64,000 bases of DNA from Leptobacterium flavescens (lineage in GTDB: Bacteria > Bacteroidota > Bacteroidia > Flavobacteriales > Flavobacteriaceae). The translations under genes and the position numbers were made by a program. Location: NCBI RefSeq assembly GCF_010671605.1, contig NZ_JAABOO010000002.1:868001-932000 (forward strand), given 5' to 3'. The notes under the pieces were generated by a model. That model was not told the origin of the DNA. It ran no database searches and was given only the letters and a program-made list of their open reading frames with translations. Position 1 is the stretch's first letter. Each line of letters opens with the position of its first letter. Positions 19,065-27,011 of this stretch are shown piece by piece.

Positions 19065-19281
19065 TTTCTGAGTAGATTAGTTATAGGTTAAAAATAGGAA
19101 AAAAGGAATTAAAAAAAGCCCGTATCCCACTATATATAGAAGTCTCAATAAAAACTTCCCATTGTGTTTTAAATTCGGAGCCAATTGATTTATCTTCTAA
19201 AATTCTGTTACCAAAAAGAAAAATGGAACGGTTATTGATTATTGCTGTTCATCCAATATTAATCTATTAAAATCGAAAAAC

Positions 19282-19830
19282 ATGTACAAATTACTCAGAC
19301 TTATTTTTCCCATTTCCCTCGCTTTATTTTTTGTGTCCTGTGAAGGAGATCCGGGACCTCCGGGAATTGACGGTGCCGACGGAATAGACGGGGTTAATAT
19401 CCTCGGGCAGGTGGTAGAGATCCAGGGCGATTTTACCCAGGGAAATAACTTTACACTCGACTTTACTTTCCCTTCCAGTATAGAAGTGTTTGAATCTGAT
19501 GCGGTTTTGGTATTCCTTCTGGAAGAAACCGTAGATGACGGAAACGGAGGAACACTCGATGTGTGGACTCCCCTTCCTCAGAACTTCTTCCTGAATGAAG
19601 GTTTACTACAATATACATTTAACCACACTTTTGTAGATGTAAGCATCTTTCTGGATGGTGATTTCGACCTGACTTTAACGCCTGATACTTTTACTCAGGA
19701 TCAGGTATTCAGAATAGTTGTGGTGCCAGGAGAATTTGCACAGAATGCCACTATAGATCTGGGCAATTTCAACACGGTTATGAAAACGCTTAACCTGAGC
19801 AGCAAAGACATTAAAAAGTTACCTTTATAA
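19282..19830 (+). CDS. Lipoprotein with short collagen-like stretch
   Basis: A 182-residue predicted lipoprotein with the lipidated Cys at about residue 20 (FFVSC). Directly after it come six Gly-X-Y triplets (about residues 22-39, GDPGPPGIDGADGIDGVN), a collagen-like stem that is short enough to act as a trimerising stalk. The rest is a beta-rich globular domain without known motifs. Similar small proteins are common in Bacteroidota and usually have no assigned role. The gene is monocistronic, with a terminator about 30 bases past the stop. Confidence 0.75.
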   Translation: MYKLLRLIFPISLALFFVSCEGDPGPPGIDGADGIDGVNILGQVVEIQGDFTQGNNFTLDFTFPSSIEVFESDAVLVFLLEETVDDGNGGTLDVWTPLPQNFFLNEGLLQYTFNHTFVDVSIFLDGDFDLTLTPDTFTQDQVFRIVVVPGEFAQNATIDLGNFNTVMKTLNLSSKDIKKLPL

Positions 19831-19858
19831 TTGTAATTAAATCATTTGCAAACTGACG

Positions 19859-19883
19859 AAGCCTCTCTCTGAGAGGCTTTTTT
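19859..19883 (+). terminator. Rho-independent terminator
   Basis: A GCCTCTC/GAGAGGC stem (19861-19877) with a TCT loop is followed by six T. It ends the collagen-like lipoprotein transcript. Confidence 0.85.
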
Positions 19884-19936
19884 CATGCATTCAAGCCTTA
19901 AAAATTAAGTTTATTTTAATGCTTTTTAGGCGGCTA

Positions 19937-19950
19937 TTTGATATTTTTAC
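19937..19950 (+). promoter_or_regulatory. TTTGATATTTTTAC element at the first msrB
   Basis: This 14-mer ends 7 bases before the ATG at 19958. The same 14-mer occurs upstream of aroQ on the other strand. It resembles a -7 element and would give an almost leaderless mRNA. Confidence 0.4.
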
Positions 19951-19957
19951 AAAAAAA

Positions 19958-20464
19958 ATGAAAATGGAAAAATTAATACTATTATTTGCTATTATTCTGA
20001 TGGCTGCCTGCGTTGGGAATGCCCAGGATAAAAAGGCCGGAGGTAAATCGGCGGAGCAAGAGAAAAAATACGCTGTAAACAAGACTAAAGAGGAATGGAA
20101 AGCTCAGCTTTCGGATCTGGAATTCTATGTTTTAAGACAGGCCGGAACGGAGCGACCTTTTACCAGTGAGCTCAATAAAAACTATGAGGCGGGAGTTTAT
20201 GTCTGCCGGGGTTGTGATACTCCCCTTTTTAAGTCCGAACACAAATTTGACAGTGGCACCGGGTGGCCTTCATTTGACAGGGAGATTGAAGGAAATGTAG
20301 ATTTCTCAGTAGATTATAAAATAGGCTATGCACGAACAGAAGAGCACTGTGCTGTTTGCGGAGGGCATCTTGGACATGTTTTTAATGACGGACCGAGACA
20401 GACCACCGGAAAAAGACATTGTATAAACGGAGCTGCTCTGAAATTCGTTCCGGAAAAGAAATAG
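19958..20464 (+). CDS. msrB: Peptide-methionine (R)-S-oxide reductase, exported
   Basis: MsrB reduces methionine-R-sulfoxide in proteins. This 168-residue copy has a signal peptide (cleavage after VGNAQ, about residue 23), so it should work outside the cytoplasm. It has two zinc CxxC pairs (VCRGC and CAVCGGHLGHVF) and the catalytic Cys in RHCING near the end. The position of the common resolving Cys is Thr (GTGWPSF). I take the ATG at 19958 (MKMEK); one at 19964 is possible. First of three consecutive msrB genes. Confidence 0.9.
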   Translation: MKMEKLILLFAIILMAACVGNAQDKKAGGKSAEQEKKYAVNKTKEEWKAQLSDLEFYVLRQAGTERPFTSELNKNYEAGVYVCRGCDTPLFKSEHKFDSGTGWPSFDREIEGNVDFSVDYKIGYARTEEHCAVCGGHLGHVFNDGPRQTTGKRHCINGAALKFVPEKK

Positions 20465-20519
20465 ATCAAAGAACCTGACCTTATCATATAAGCAAGCTTT
20501 CAAATACTTTTGAGATCGT

Positions 20520-21044
20520 ATGAGAAAAATTGTTTTAATCTTAATGCTACTTGCGCTGGGGTGTACCGAGAGTCCCCGAAAAAAAAGCGTAGAAAAAATA
20601 ACTTCCCAAACTGAGGTTAGTGAAAACAAACCCCGTAAGATTTATCCTGTTTCCAAAACAGAAAAAGAATGGAAGGCCCAGCTGAATGAAATGGAGTATT
20701 TTGTGCTCCGTCAAAAAGGAACGGAACGGCCTTTTGTTGGTAAATACGATAAATTTTACGGAAAAGGAAGCTATGTATGCGCTGCCTGTGGTATAAAACT
20801 TTACGAGTCCGAACACAAGTTTAACAGTGGTACCGGATGGCCTTCCTTCGACAGAGGCTATGATGAAAACCTGGAATATGAAGCCGACACCTCTCACGGA
20901 ATGAGCCGTACCGAAGTAAAATGTGCCAATTGTGGAGGACACCTGGGACATGTTTTTAATGACGGTCCCCGGGAAACTACCGGAATACGGCATTGTATCA
21001 ATTCCGTTTCCCTTCAATTTGTATCTGCTTATGAGCCAAAATAA
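20520..21044 (+). CDS. msrB: Peptide-methionine (R)-S-oxide reductase, lipoprotein
   Basis: Second MsrB copy, 174 residues. The leader ends in a lipobox LALGC (Cys about residue 15), so it is probably membrane-anchored outside the cytoplasm. The zinc pairs CAAC and CANCGGHLGHVF and the catalytic Cys in RHCINS are intact; the resolving position is again Thr (GTGWPSF). It follows the first copy by 55 bases and overlaps the third by 14, so the three likely form an operon. The duplicated extracytoplasmic copies would need an external reductant. Confidence 0.9.
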   Translation: MRKIVLILMLLALGCTESPRKKSVEKITSQTEVSENKPRKIYPVSKTEKEWKAQLNEMEYFVLRQKGTERPFVGKYDKFYGKGSYVCAACGIKLYESEHKFNSGTGWPSFDRGYDENLEYEADTSHGMSRTEVKCANCGGHLGHVFNDGPRETTGIRHCINSVSLQFVSAYEPK

Positions 21045-21435
21045 AAAATACCCGGTCCAAAAGACCGAAGAAGAATGGAAAGCCCTGCTTTCTCCCGAAG
21101 AATATAAGATCCTTCGTGAAAAGGATACCGAATTTGCCTTTACAGGAAAATATGACCTTCATTTCGAAGATGGCGTATATAAATGTAAAGGGTGTAAAAC
21201 CCCGTTGTTTGAAAGTAAAAACAAATTTGAAAGCGGGTGCGGATGGCCCAGTTTTGACGATGCCTTAAAAGGGACCATAAATTATGAGGAAGACCGGAGT
21301 TACGGAATGATACGTACCGAGATCCTATGCGCAAATTGCGGTGGACACCTGGGGCATATTTTCGATGACGGCCCTACCGAGACAGGCCAGCGTTATTGTG
21401 TTAATTCGGCCAGTCTGGATTTTGAAAAAGAGTAA
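21031..21435 (+). CDS. msrB: Peptide-methionine (R)-S-oxide reductase, cytosolic
   Basis: Third MsrB copy, 134 residues, without any leader, so cytosolic. The ATG at 21031 lies inside the end of the previous gene (14-base overlap); the frame extends upstream but only as shadow of that gene. Zinc pairs CKGC and CANCGGHLGHIF and catalytic Cys in RYCVNS are present. Unlike its neighbours it has Cys in GCGWPSF, the position of the resolving Cys in many thioredoxin-recycled MsrB enzymes. It is therefore the copy best fitted to thioredoxin. Confidence 0.92.
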   Translation: MSQNKKYPVQKTEEEWKALLSPEEYKILREKDTEFAFTGKYDLHFEDGVYKCKGCKTPLFESKNKFESGCGWPSFDDALKGTINYEEDRSYGMIRTEILCANCGGHLGHIFDDGPTETGQRYCVNSASLDFEKE

Positions 21436-21465
21436 ATTAACCATACCAACCAATATACTTAAACA

Positions 21466-21597
21466 ATGAAAAAAAGACTTCTGTCAGTGACCTGTACAAG
21501 CTATTTCCAATCGGAAGTCCTGACGGTCCTGAACAAAGCCGTAAATACGGATCAGAACATAAGTTATATGGCGGTGTATGCTCCTATAAAATTCTAA
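21466..21597 (+). CDS. Possible 43-residue ORF of unknown function
   Basis: An ATG frame of 44 codons fills most of the gap between msrB and the DinB-like gene. The peptide starts MKKRLL and is not strongly hydrophobic; I recognise no family. It could be a remnant of a longer gene or chance. Low confidence. Confidence 0.2.
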   Translation: MKKRLLSVTCTSYFQSEVLTVLNKAVNTDQNISYMAVYAPIKF

Positions 21598-21601
21598 TCC
21601 T

Positions 21602-22174
21602 ATGCAAAACAACTATCTTGATTCTGTAAAAAAGCAATTCCTGTTCAACAAAAATCTCGGAGACAAGTCCTTTGACCAGATCCCCGAAGAAGGTATTCAC
21701 TGGCAGTATAATGAAGCGAGTAACAGCATTGCCATCATTGTAAAACATATGGCCGGGAATATGTTGAGCAGATGGACTAATTTCCTTACCGAAGACGGAG
21801 AAAAGGAATGGCGAAAGCGCGATGAGGAATTCGAGGACACCTATAGCAGCAAGGAAGAAATGCTGGCTGACTGGGAAAAAGGGTGGAATTGCCTGTTTGA
21901 CGGTCTGAATTCACTCAAACCGGAAGATCTGGAAGCCATTATCTATATAAGAAACGAGGGGCATACGGTAATAGAAGCCATTAACCGGCAATTATCTCAT
22001 TACTCCTATCATACAGGGCAAATAGTGTATATAGCCCGTATGATAAGTAGCGATGAGTGGCAATCTTTATCCATCCCGAAAGGTACTTCCAAAGAGTACA
22101 ATAAGGAAAAATTCGGCGAGGAAAAAGGAAGGCGTCACTATACAGATGAATATCTCCCTTCAAAAGAAGATTAA
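21602..22174 (+). CDS. DinB superfamily protein (DUF1572)
   Basis: A 190-residue protein of the DinB/YfiT four-helix bundle superfamily, DUF1572 branch. Visible hallmarks are IVKHMAGNMLSRWTNFLTEDGE (His about residue 50) and HYSYHTGQIVYIARM (His pair about 133-136), which would form the metal site with the first His. Bacterial relatives include thiol-dependent transferases, but this branch has no proven substrate. It lies between the msrB genes and lpdA, same strand, each with its own spacing; co-expression with either is possible. Confidence 0.82.
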   Translation: MQNNYLDSVKKQFLFNKNLGDKSFDQIPEEGIHWQYNEASNSIAIIVKHMAGNMLSRWTNFLTEDGEKEWRKRDEEFEDTYSSKEEMLADWEKGWNCLFDGLNSLKPEDLEAIIYIRNEGHTVIEAINRQLSHYSYHTGQIVYIARMISSDEWQSLSIPKGTSKEYNKEKFGEEKGRRHYTDEYLPSKED

Positions 22175-22243
22175 ATGTTATACAATCAAAACTTATTACG
22201 TAACTTCGTGACTTCAAAAATTTGACAATTAAATTCATAAGAT

Positions 22244-23635
22244 ATGAGTAAATATGATGTAATCGTCCTGGGGAGTGGTCCGGGCGGATATGTTACAGCT
22301 ATACGTGCCTCACAATTAGGCTTAAAAACGGCGATCGTTGAAAAGGAAAACCTCGGAGGGGTTTGTTTGAACTGGGGATGTATCCCGACTAAGGCCCTCT
22401 TAAAATCTGCTCAGGTTTTCGAATATTTAAAGCATGCGGAAGATTACGGTTTAAAGGTTAAGGACTACGACAAAGATTTTGACGCAGTTGTTAAGCGTAG
22501 CCGTAGTGTAGCAGACGGAATGAGCAAAGGGGTTCAGTTTCTTATGAAAAAGAACAAAATAGATGTTATTGAAGGTTTCGGAAAACTGAAAACAGGAAAG
22601 AAACTCGATGTTACGGATAAGGACGGAAAAACTACAGAGTACAGCGCAGATCATATTATCATTGCTACCGGAGCACGTTCCAGAGAGCTGCCAAGCTTAC
22701 CGCAGGACGGGAAAAAGGTAATTGGCTACAGAGAAGCCATGACCCTGCCAAAACAGCCCAAGAAAATGATCGTGGTAGGAAGTGGAGCTATCGGAGTTGA
22801 ATTTGCATATTTCTACAAATCTATGGGAACCGAAGTGACCATCGTAGAATTCCTTCCGAGCATTGTTCCTGTGGAGGATGCTGATGTTTCAAAACAATTG
22901 GAGCGAAGCTTCAAGAAAAGCGGAATGAAGATCATGACCTCTGCCGAAGTAACCAAAGTTGATACTTCAGGAGATGGGGTTAAAGCTACGGTAAAGACTA
23001 AAAAAGGAGAAGAAGTTCTGGAAGCAGACATCGTTCTTTCTGCCGTAGGAATAAAGACAAATATCGAGAATATAGGCCTGGAGGATGTTGGTATTGCAGT
23101 AGACAGGGATAAGATCCTTGTAAACGATTATTACCAGACAAACATTCCGGGTTATTATGCTATAGGAGATGTTACTCCCGGACAGGCACTGGCACACGTA
23201 GCTTCTGCAGAAGGGATCCTTTGTGTGGAAAAAATTGCAGGAATGCACGTAGAAGCATTAGATTACGGTAATATCCCCGGTTGTACCTACTGTACTCCCG
23301 AAGTTGCTTCCGTAGGTCTTACAGAAGCACAGGCAAAGGAACAGGGATATGAGCTTAAGGTCGGTAAATTTCCTTTCTCTGCATCCGGAAAAGCGAAAGC
23401 AGGAGGAAATGCCGATGGTTTTGTAAAAGTGATCTTCGATGCCAAATACGGAGAGTGGCTTGGATGCCACATGATCGGAGCCGGAGTGACCGATATGATC
23501 GCTGAAGCGGTTGTTGCGAGAAAACTGGAGACCACGGGTCATGAAGTTCTCAAAGCGGTACACCCCCACCCCACCATGAGTGAGGCGGTCATGGAAGCCG
23601 TAGCCGATGCTTACGACGAAGTCATTCATTTATAA
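22244..23635 (+). CDS. lpdA: Dihydrolipoyl dehydrogenase
   Basis: The E3 flavoprotein of the 2-oxo acid dehydrogenase complexes reoxidises dihydrolipoyl groups with NAD+. The 463-residue product has the FAD-binding GSGPGGYVTAIRAAQ-like fold (about residues 10-24), redox disulfide CLNWGC (Cys41/Cys46), the NAD site GSGAIGVEFA (about 180-189) and the C-terminal HPHPTMSEAVMEA His-Glu pair that sits on the partner subunit. It is not next to E1 or E2 genes, so it may serve several complexes. A strong terminator follows. Confidence 0.96.
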   Translation: MSKYDVIVLGSGPGGYVTAIRASQLGLKTAIVEKENLGGVCLNWGCIPTKALLKSAQVFEYLKHAEDYGLKVKDYDKDFDAVVKRSRSVADGMSKGVQFLMKKNKIDVIEGFGKLKTGKKLDVTDKDGKTTEYSADHIIIATGARSRELPSLPQDGKKVIGYREAMTLPKQPKKMIVVGSGAIGVEFAYFYKSMGTEVTIVEFLPSIVPVEDADVSKQLERSFKKSGMKIMTSAEVTKVDTSGDGVKATVKTKKGEEVLEADIVLSAVGIKTNIENIGLEDVGIAVDRDKILVNDYYQTNIPGYYAIGDVTPGQALAHVASAEGILCVEKIAGMHVEALDYGNIPGCTYCTPEVASVGLTEAQAKEQGYELKVGKFPFSASGKAKAGGNADGFVKVIFDAKYGEWLGCHMIGAGVTDMIAEAVVARKLETTGHEVLKAVHPHPTMSEAVMEAVADAYDEVIHL

Positions 23636-23644
23636 TAAATACTG

Positions 23645-23675
23645 ATCCCTCTCTTTCCGAGAGGGATTTTTTTTC
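23645..23675 (+). terminator. Rho-independent terminator of lpdA
   Basis: A 9-bp ATCCCTCTC/GAGAGGGAT stem (23645-23653, 23659-23667) is followed by eight or more T. Confidence 0.88.
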
Positions 23676-23689
23676 TAAAACGTTTTTAT

Positions 23690-23971
23690 ATGACACTACT
23701 CAGGTCATTCAGAATAACAGCCATCCTCGAAGGCATTTCCTATTTGCTCCTGTTCGGGGTCGGAATGCCGCTTAAATACGCCGCAGACATTACACAACCC
23801 AATATCTATATCGGCTATGTACATGGTTTTCTCTTTATAGCTTATGTGGTACTCGCCGTCTGGCTCTGCCGGAAAATGTCCTGGTCTCTTAAAAGGTTCG
23901 GGATCCTGTTTATAGCTTCCCTCCTTCCTTTCGGGACTTTTTATGCAGACCGCAAATATCTGAAGGAGTAA
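23690..23971 (+). CDS. DUF3817 small membrane protein
   Basis: A 93-residue protein with three hydrophobic segments (about residues 8-26, 42-62, 67-83) and the family hallmarks FRITAILEGISYLLLFGVGMPLKY and IGYVHGFLF. DUF3817 proteins are small integral membrane proteins of unknown role; in other bacteria the domain is found near or fused to MFS transporters. The ATG lies shortly after the lpdA terminator and the gene converges on the PP-loop gene with only 6 bases between the stops. Confidence 0.8.
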   Translation: MTLLRSFRITAILEGISYLLLFGVGMPLKYAADITQPNIYIGYVHGFLFIAYVVLAVWLCRKMSWSLKRFGILFIASLLPFGTFYADRKYLKE

Positions 23972-23977
23972 AGATCT

Positions 23978-24697
23978 TTATTGAGGTAGAAGGTCACAAT
24001 ACCAGAATCCGGTATCCCAGCTTTTCTCTTCATCCGAGAAGCAATTGTCATCATCACCGGCCGGGCTGTAGGTTCTGTGTACTTTCTCTCCTATTTTAAA
24101 GGGTACTGCCTTTTTAAAGATCGGGCCATCAAACACAAAGGTGTGGAATTCTCCGTTTTCTCCGCAGGGATCTACATTTTCAGGCAATTCTTTAATAAAA
24201 TCCCTGTCGATCACCCTCCCGACAAAAGAGGCGCCCAGGAGTTTTGCATTAACACAAACGGTAATGGCTTTGAATCCCAGATCCAGGAATTCATCTATAA
24301 GTGCTTTTGTATCTTCTTTCCAAAGCGGAAAAACAGCTTTGATCCCCACTTCGGATAAACGTTCTTCTCTGTATTTTTTCAGGTCTTCCAGGAAAATATC
24401 ACCAAAAACAGCAATAGAAGCCTGTTGTTTCAGGAGTTCCATTTGGCTTTTCATTACCTTATCGTATTCCTTCATGGACACATTTCCGGAAAGCGGGATC
24501 TTATGCAGTGGAAGACCAATAGCATCGGCCTGTAATTCCAGGAGTTCATTGCGAAGGCCATGCATGGAAACCCTGTTATAATCTGTATTTACGGTTGTGA
24601 CCAGTTTAACGATATCGTATTTCCCTTCTTCCAGCAGCCTGTGTAAGGCCAGCGAACTATCTTTCCCGCTGCTCCAGTTAAAATATGCTTTTTCCAC
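23978..24697 (-). CDS. COG2102/DUF71 PP-loop ATPase (diphthine-ammonia ligase-like)
   Basis: A 239-residue ATP pyrophosphatase with the PP-loop WSSGKDSSLAL (about residues 8-18). Databases often call such proteins diphthine-ammonia ligase after the eukaryotic/archaeal Dph6, but bacteria do not make diphthamide, so the bacterial branch must do something else; comparative genomics has suggested roles such as B12 salvage for some members. C-terminal motifs DPCGENGEFHTFVFDGPIF (about 176-194) are typical. It lies 12 bases after aroQ and is probably read with it. Confidence 0.85.
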   Translation of the reverse strand: MEKAYFNWSSGKDSSLALHRLLEEGKYDIVKLVTTVNTDYNRVSMHGLRNELLELQADAIGLPLHKIPLSGNVSMKEYDKVMKSQMELLKQQASIAVFGDIFLEDLKKYREERLSEVGIKAVFPLWKEDTKALIDEFLDLGFKAITVCVNAKLLGASFVGRVIDRDFIKELPENVDPCGENGEFHTFVFDGPIFKKAVPFKIGEKVHRTYSPAGDDDNCFSDEEKSWDTGFWYCDLLPQ

Positions 24698-24709
24698 TGT
24701 CTGACTGCT

Positions 24710-25123
24710 TTATAAGAAACTTTGAATAGCCAGGTCATAGCTCTGAAGCCCGAAGCCGAGAACAACTCCTTTCGCAGCCGGAGAGATATAGGAAACATGG
24801 CGGAATTCCTCCCTTTCGAAAGTATTGGAAATATGCACTTCTATAACAGGAGTTTTAATGGCTTTAACCGCATCTCCGATCCCAACCGAAGTATGAGTAT
24901 AGGCTGCGGCATTAAGAATAATACCATCGTATGAAAAACCGGTTTCCTGGATCTTATCAATAAGCTCTCCTTCTATATTAGACTGGAAATACTCCAGTTC
25001 CGCATCGGGATACTTCGCCTGAAGTTCTCCAAAGTAATCTTCAAAAGTGGTACTTCCGTAGATCTCGGGTTCTCTTTTTCCGAGAAGATTGAGATTAGGG
25101 CCATTGATAATGATCAGTTTCAT
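24710..25123 (-). CDS. aroQ: 3-dehydroquinate dehydratase, type II
   Basis: This enzyme dehydrates 3-dehydroquinate in the shikimate pathway to aromatic amino acids. The 137-residue product has NGPNLNLLGKREPEIYG (about residues 7-23, with the catalytic Tyr and Arg) and VEVHISNTFEREEFRH (about 98-113), both diagnostic for the dodecameric type II family. The ATG at 25123 is at the natural N-terminus MKLIIINGPN; the frame runs further upstream but without homology. The gene is divergent in neighbourhood from xerD, an order I believe is common in this group. Confidence 0.95.
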   Translation of the reverse strand: MKLIIINGPNLNLLGKREPEIYGSTTFEDYFGELQAKYPDAELEYFQSNIEGELIDKIQETGFSYDGIILNAAAYTHTSVGIGDAVKAIKTPVIEVHISNTFEREEFRHVSYISPAAKGVVLGFGLQSYDLAIQSFL

Positions 25124-25136
25124 CAAGATAATTTTA

Positions 25137-25150
25137 GTAAAAATATCAAA
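25137..25150 (-). promoter_or_regulatory. TTTGATATTTTTAC element at aroQ
   Basis: Identical on the minus strand to the 14-mer before the first msrB, and 13 bases before the aroQ ATG. Likely a -7 region giving a very short leader. Confidence 0.4.
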
Positions 25151-25176
25151 AACCAAAGGTATAAAAAAGCGCAAAC

Positions 25177-25206
25177 AAAAAGGGCAGAGAAATCTCTGCC
25201 CTTTTT
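25177..25206 (-). terminator. Terminator of the beta-barrel protein gene
   Basis: A GGGCAGAGA/TCTCTGCCC stem (25182-25201) with a 2-base loop is flanked by A and T runs; on the minus strand it ends the porin-like gene before the aroQ promoter. Confidence 0.85.
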
Positions 25207-25227
25207 AGTATAATTTGCAATCGGGAT

Positions 25228-25758
25228 TTAGAATCGGTACCCAATACCTAATTGCAATCCTTTTGTATTAAGCTCTATTCCGTCTACATCACTGATATCG
25301 GAAAGTCCAAAATTGTATCTTCCATCAGCAAAGAAACCACCTGGAAACTCATAAGCTGCTCCCAGATTTAGAGAAAAATTGGTCGTTTTTAAACCATCCG
25401 TACCTCCGTCGGCATCAACAACGATCCCGAATTGAGGTCCTGCCTGAACATTTAATCCGTCTATAATGTACAATTTGGCCATTACCGGAATATCGATAAA
25501 TGTGATATCCGCATCGTCCGCACCTTCAATTGAATAAAGTGCTTCCGGCTGGATATGGAATTTATCGGAAACAGCAAGGTCTACAAGAGCACCTACATAA
25601 AAGCTGGTTGCTCCGTCAGGAGAACCACCACCTAAAGCAGTATCTATTTTAAGGTTAGAAAAGTTAGCTCCGGCCTTTACTCCGAACTTAGCGCTTTGTG
25701 CATTAGAAAATGAAATAAATCCAACGGTTGCCAATGCCAGCATCAATAGTTTTTTCAT
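25228..25758 (-). CDS. Outer membrane beta-barrel protein
   Basis: A 176-residue exported protein: signal peptide cleaved after SFSNAQ (about residue 20), then alternating beta-strands starting KFGVKAGANFSNLKI and ending with an aromatic residue (GIGYRF), the signature for insertion by the BAM complex. This matches the small PorT/OmpW-like beta-barrel family (outer membrane protein beta-barrel domain, 8 strands), abundant in Bacteroidota, mostly without a known substrate. It is monocistronic with a clear -7 element and terminator. Confidence 0.85.
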   Translation of the reverse strand: MKKLLMLALATVGFISFSNAQSAKFGVKAGANFSNLKIDTALGGGSPDGATSFYVGALVDLAVSDKFHIQPEALYSIEGADDADITFIDIPVMAKLYIIDGLNVQAGPQFGIVVDADGGTDGLKTTNFSLNLGAAYEFPGGFFADGRYNFGLSDISDVDGIELNTKGLQLGIGYRF

Positions 25759-25783
25759 GTTAAAGTTGTTTAAGTTAATACTT

Positions 25784-25791
25784 CAAAATTA
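25784..25791 (-). promoter_or_regulatory. -7 element of the beta-barrel gene
   Basis: TAATTTTG on the minus strand matches TAnnTTTG and lies 25 bases before the ATG at 25758. Confidence 0.5.
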
Positions 25792-25965
25792 GAGGTGTTT
25801 TCGTACTACCCGTCAGGTTTAACGTTAAATTGTTGTTAATATTATAAGAGATATCTTTAAAACGGCCGAAGTGAAGCTTTTACACATTTCTACGGTTAAA
25901 TGTTAAATTTCTATAAAATATCAGGCAATAGGCTCAAAGAATTAGTAAATCTGCCCTTTACTTCC

Positions 25966-26090
25966 TAATTTTATTGACGGCTTCGGGACTCTTTCTCCCT
26001 GAAGTTAAATCGTTTAGAGCAAATACGTTATGAGGGTAAGGTAATTTCTCTAAAAAATTCAAGGTCACCTGAACAAGGTGACTTTTGTTT
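25966..26090 (+). ncRNA. Candidate small RNA upstream of xerD
   Basis: The stretch before xerD carries TAATTTTA (25966-25973, one off the -7 consensus), three successive hairpins (25981-26004; 26013-26019 with 26048-26054; 26064-26070 with 26076-26082) and a T-rich tail after the last one. This looks like a transcript of about 110 bases with its own terminator. No ORF explains it. It could be a 6S-type or another flavobacterial RNA, or just the xerD leader. The rest of the 25792-25965 gap is AT-rich with a TTAACGTTAA palindrome near 25823. Confidence 0.3.
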
Positions 26091-26102
26091 ATATTTACTC
26101 GT

Positions 26103-26999
26103 ATGAAATGGGAAAGTGCCATACGGGATTATGAACATTATTTAAAAATAGAACGCGGGCTATCTGCTAACTCTATTGAAAATTATGTTCTCGATATCCG
26201 GAAGCTTGTATTCTTTCTTGAAGAAAACAAAATAAGCCTTTCTCCTATCCATATTCAAAAGGAGGTTATTCAACAGTTTATTTACGAAGTTGCCAAAAAA
26301 CTCAATCCGAGATCGCAGGCCAGGATCATTTCCGGTTTAAAGAGCTTTTTTAATTACCTGTGTTTTGAGGACTACCGGAAAGACAATCCCCTGGATCTGA
26401 TAGAATCGCCCAAGATCGGGAGGAAATTACCCGATACGTTGTCGGAGGAGGACATAGACAGGCTTATTGCGGCCATCGATCTCTCCAAGCCGGAAGGCGA
26501 AAGGAACCGGTCTATTATCGAGAGTCTTTACGGCTGCGGACTACGGGTTTCGGAACTTATTGAACTGCGGCTTTCCGATCTTTACTTTGATGAGGGCTTT
26601 ATTAAGGTTACCGGTAAAGGCGACAAGCAGCGATTTGTTCCTATAGGAGGTCATACACAGAAATACATCAATATATACATCTCAGAAGTACGTGCCCATA
26701 TTCCTGTTCAGAAAGGTTATGAAGACATCCTTTATCTCAACAGGAGAGGGAAAAAATTAAGCAGGGCCATGATCTTTACCATTGTAAAGCAATTGGCAGA
26801 GCTGGCAGGGTTAAAGAAAACCATAAGTCCTCATACCTTCAGGCACTCTTTTGCGTCCCATCTTCTGGAAAACGGAGCAGACCTGAGGGCCATACAACTT
26901 ATGTTAGGGCACGAAAGCATTACCACCACAGAGATCTATATGCATGTAGACCGAAGTCATTTAAAAGAAATAATGGAAACATATCATCCGAGAAAATAA
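26103..26999 (+). CDS. xerD: Tyrosine recombinase XerD
   Basis: A 298-residue site-specific recombinase that resolves chromosome dimers at dif. The core-binding N-terminal SAM-like domain (about residues 1-90) is followed by the catalytic domain with Arg148 (GCGLRVSEL), Lys172 (GKGDKQR), His244/Arg247 (HTFRH), His270 (LGHESITTT) and the Tyr nucleophile 279. All six active residues are present and the length is standard for Xer, so it is the housekeeping enzyme and not an integrase. The ATG at 26103 is preferred over a TTG 18 bases upstream. Confidence 0.92.
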   Translation: MKWESAIRDYEHYLKIERGLSANSIENYVLDIRKLVFFLEENKISLSPIHIQKEVIQQFIYEVAKKLNPRSQARIISGLKSFFNYLCFEDYRKDNPLDLIESPKIGRKLPDTLSEEDIDRLIAAIDLSKPEGERNRSIIESLYGCGLRVSELIELRLSDLYFDEGFIKVTGKGDKQRFVPIGGHTQKYINIYISEVRAHIPVQKGYEDILYLNRRGKKLSRAMIFTIVKQLAELAGLKKTISPHTFRHSFASHLLENGADLRAIQLMLGHESITTTEIYMHVDRSHLKEIMETYHPRK

Positions 27000-27011
27000 T
27001 TTAAAACAGCT

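Noticed and set aside
26103-26999. Recombinase as evidence for an integrated element
   Set aside because: All features fit housekeeping XerD, the neighbours are core genes, and no attachment site or cargo was seen.
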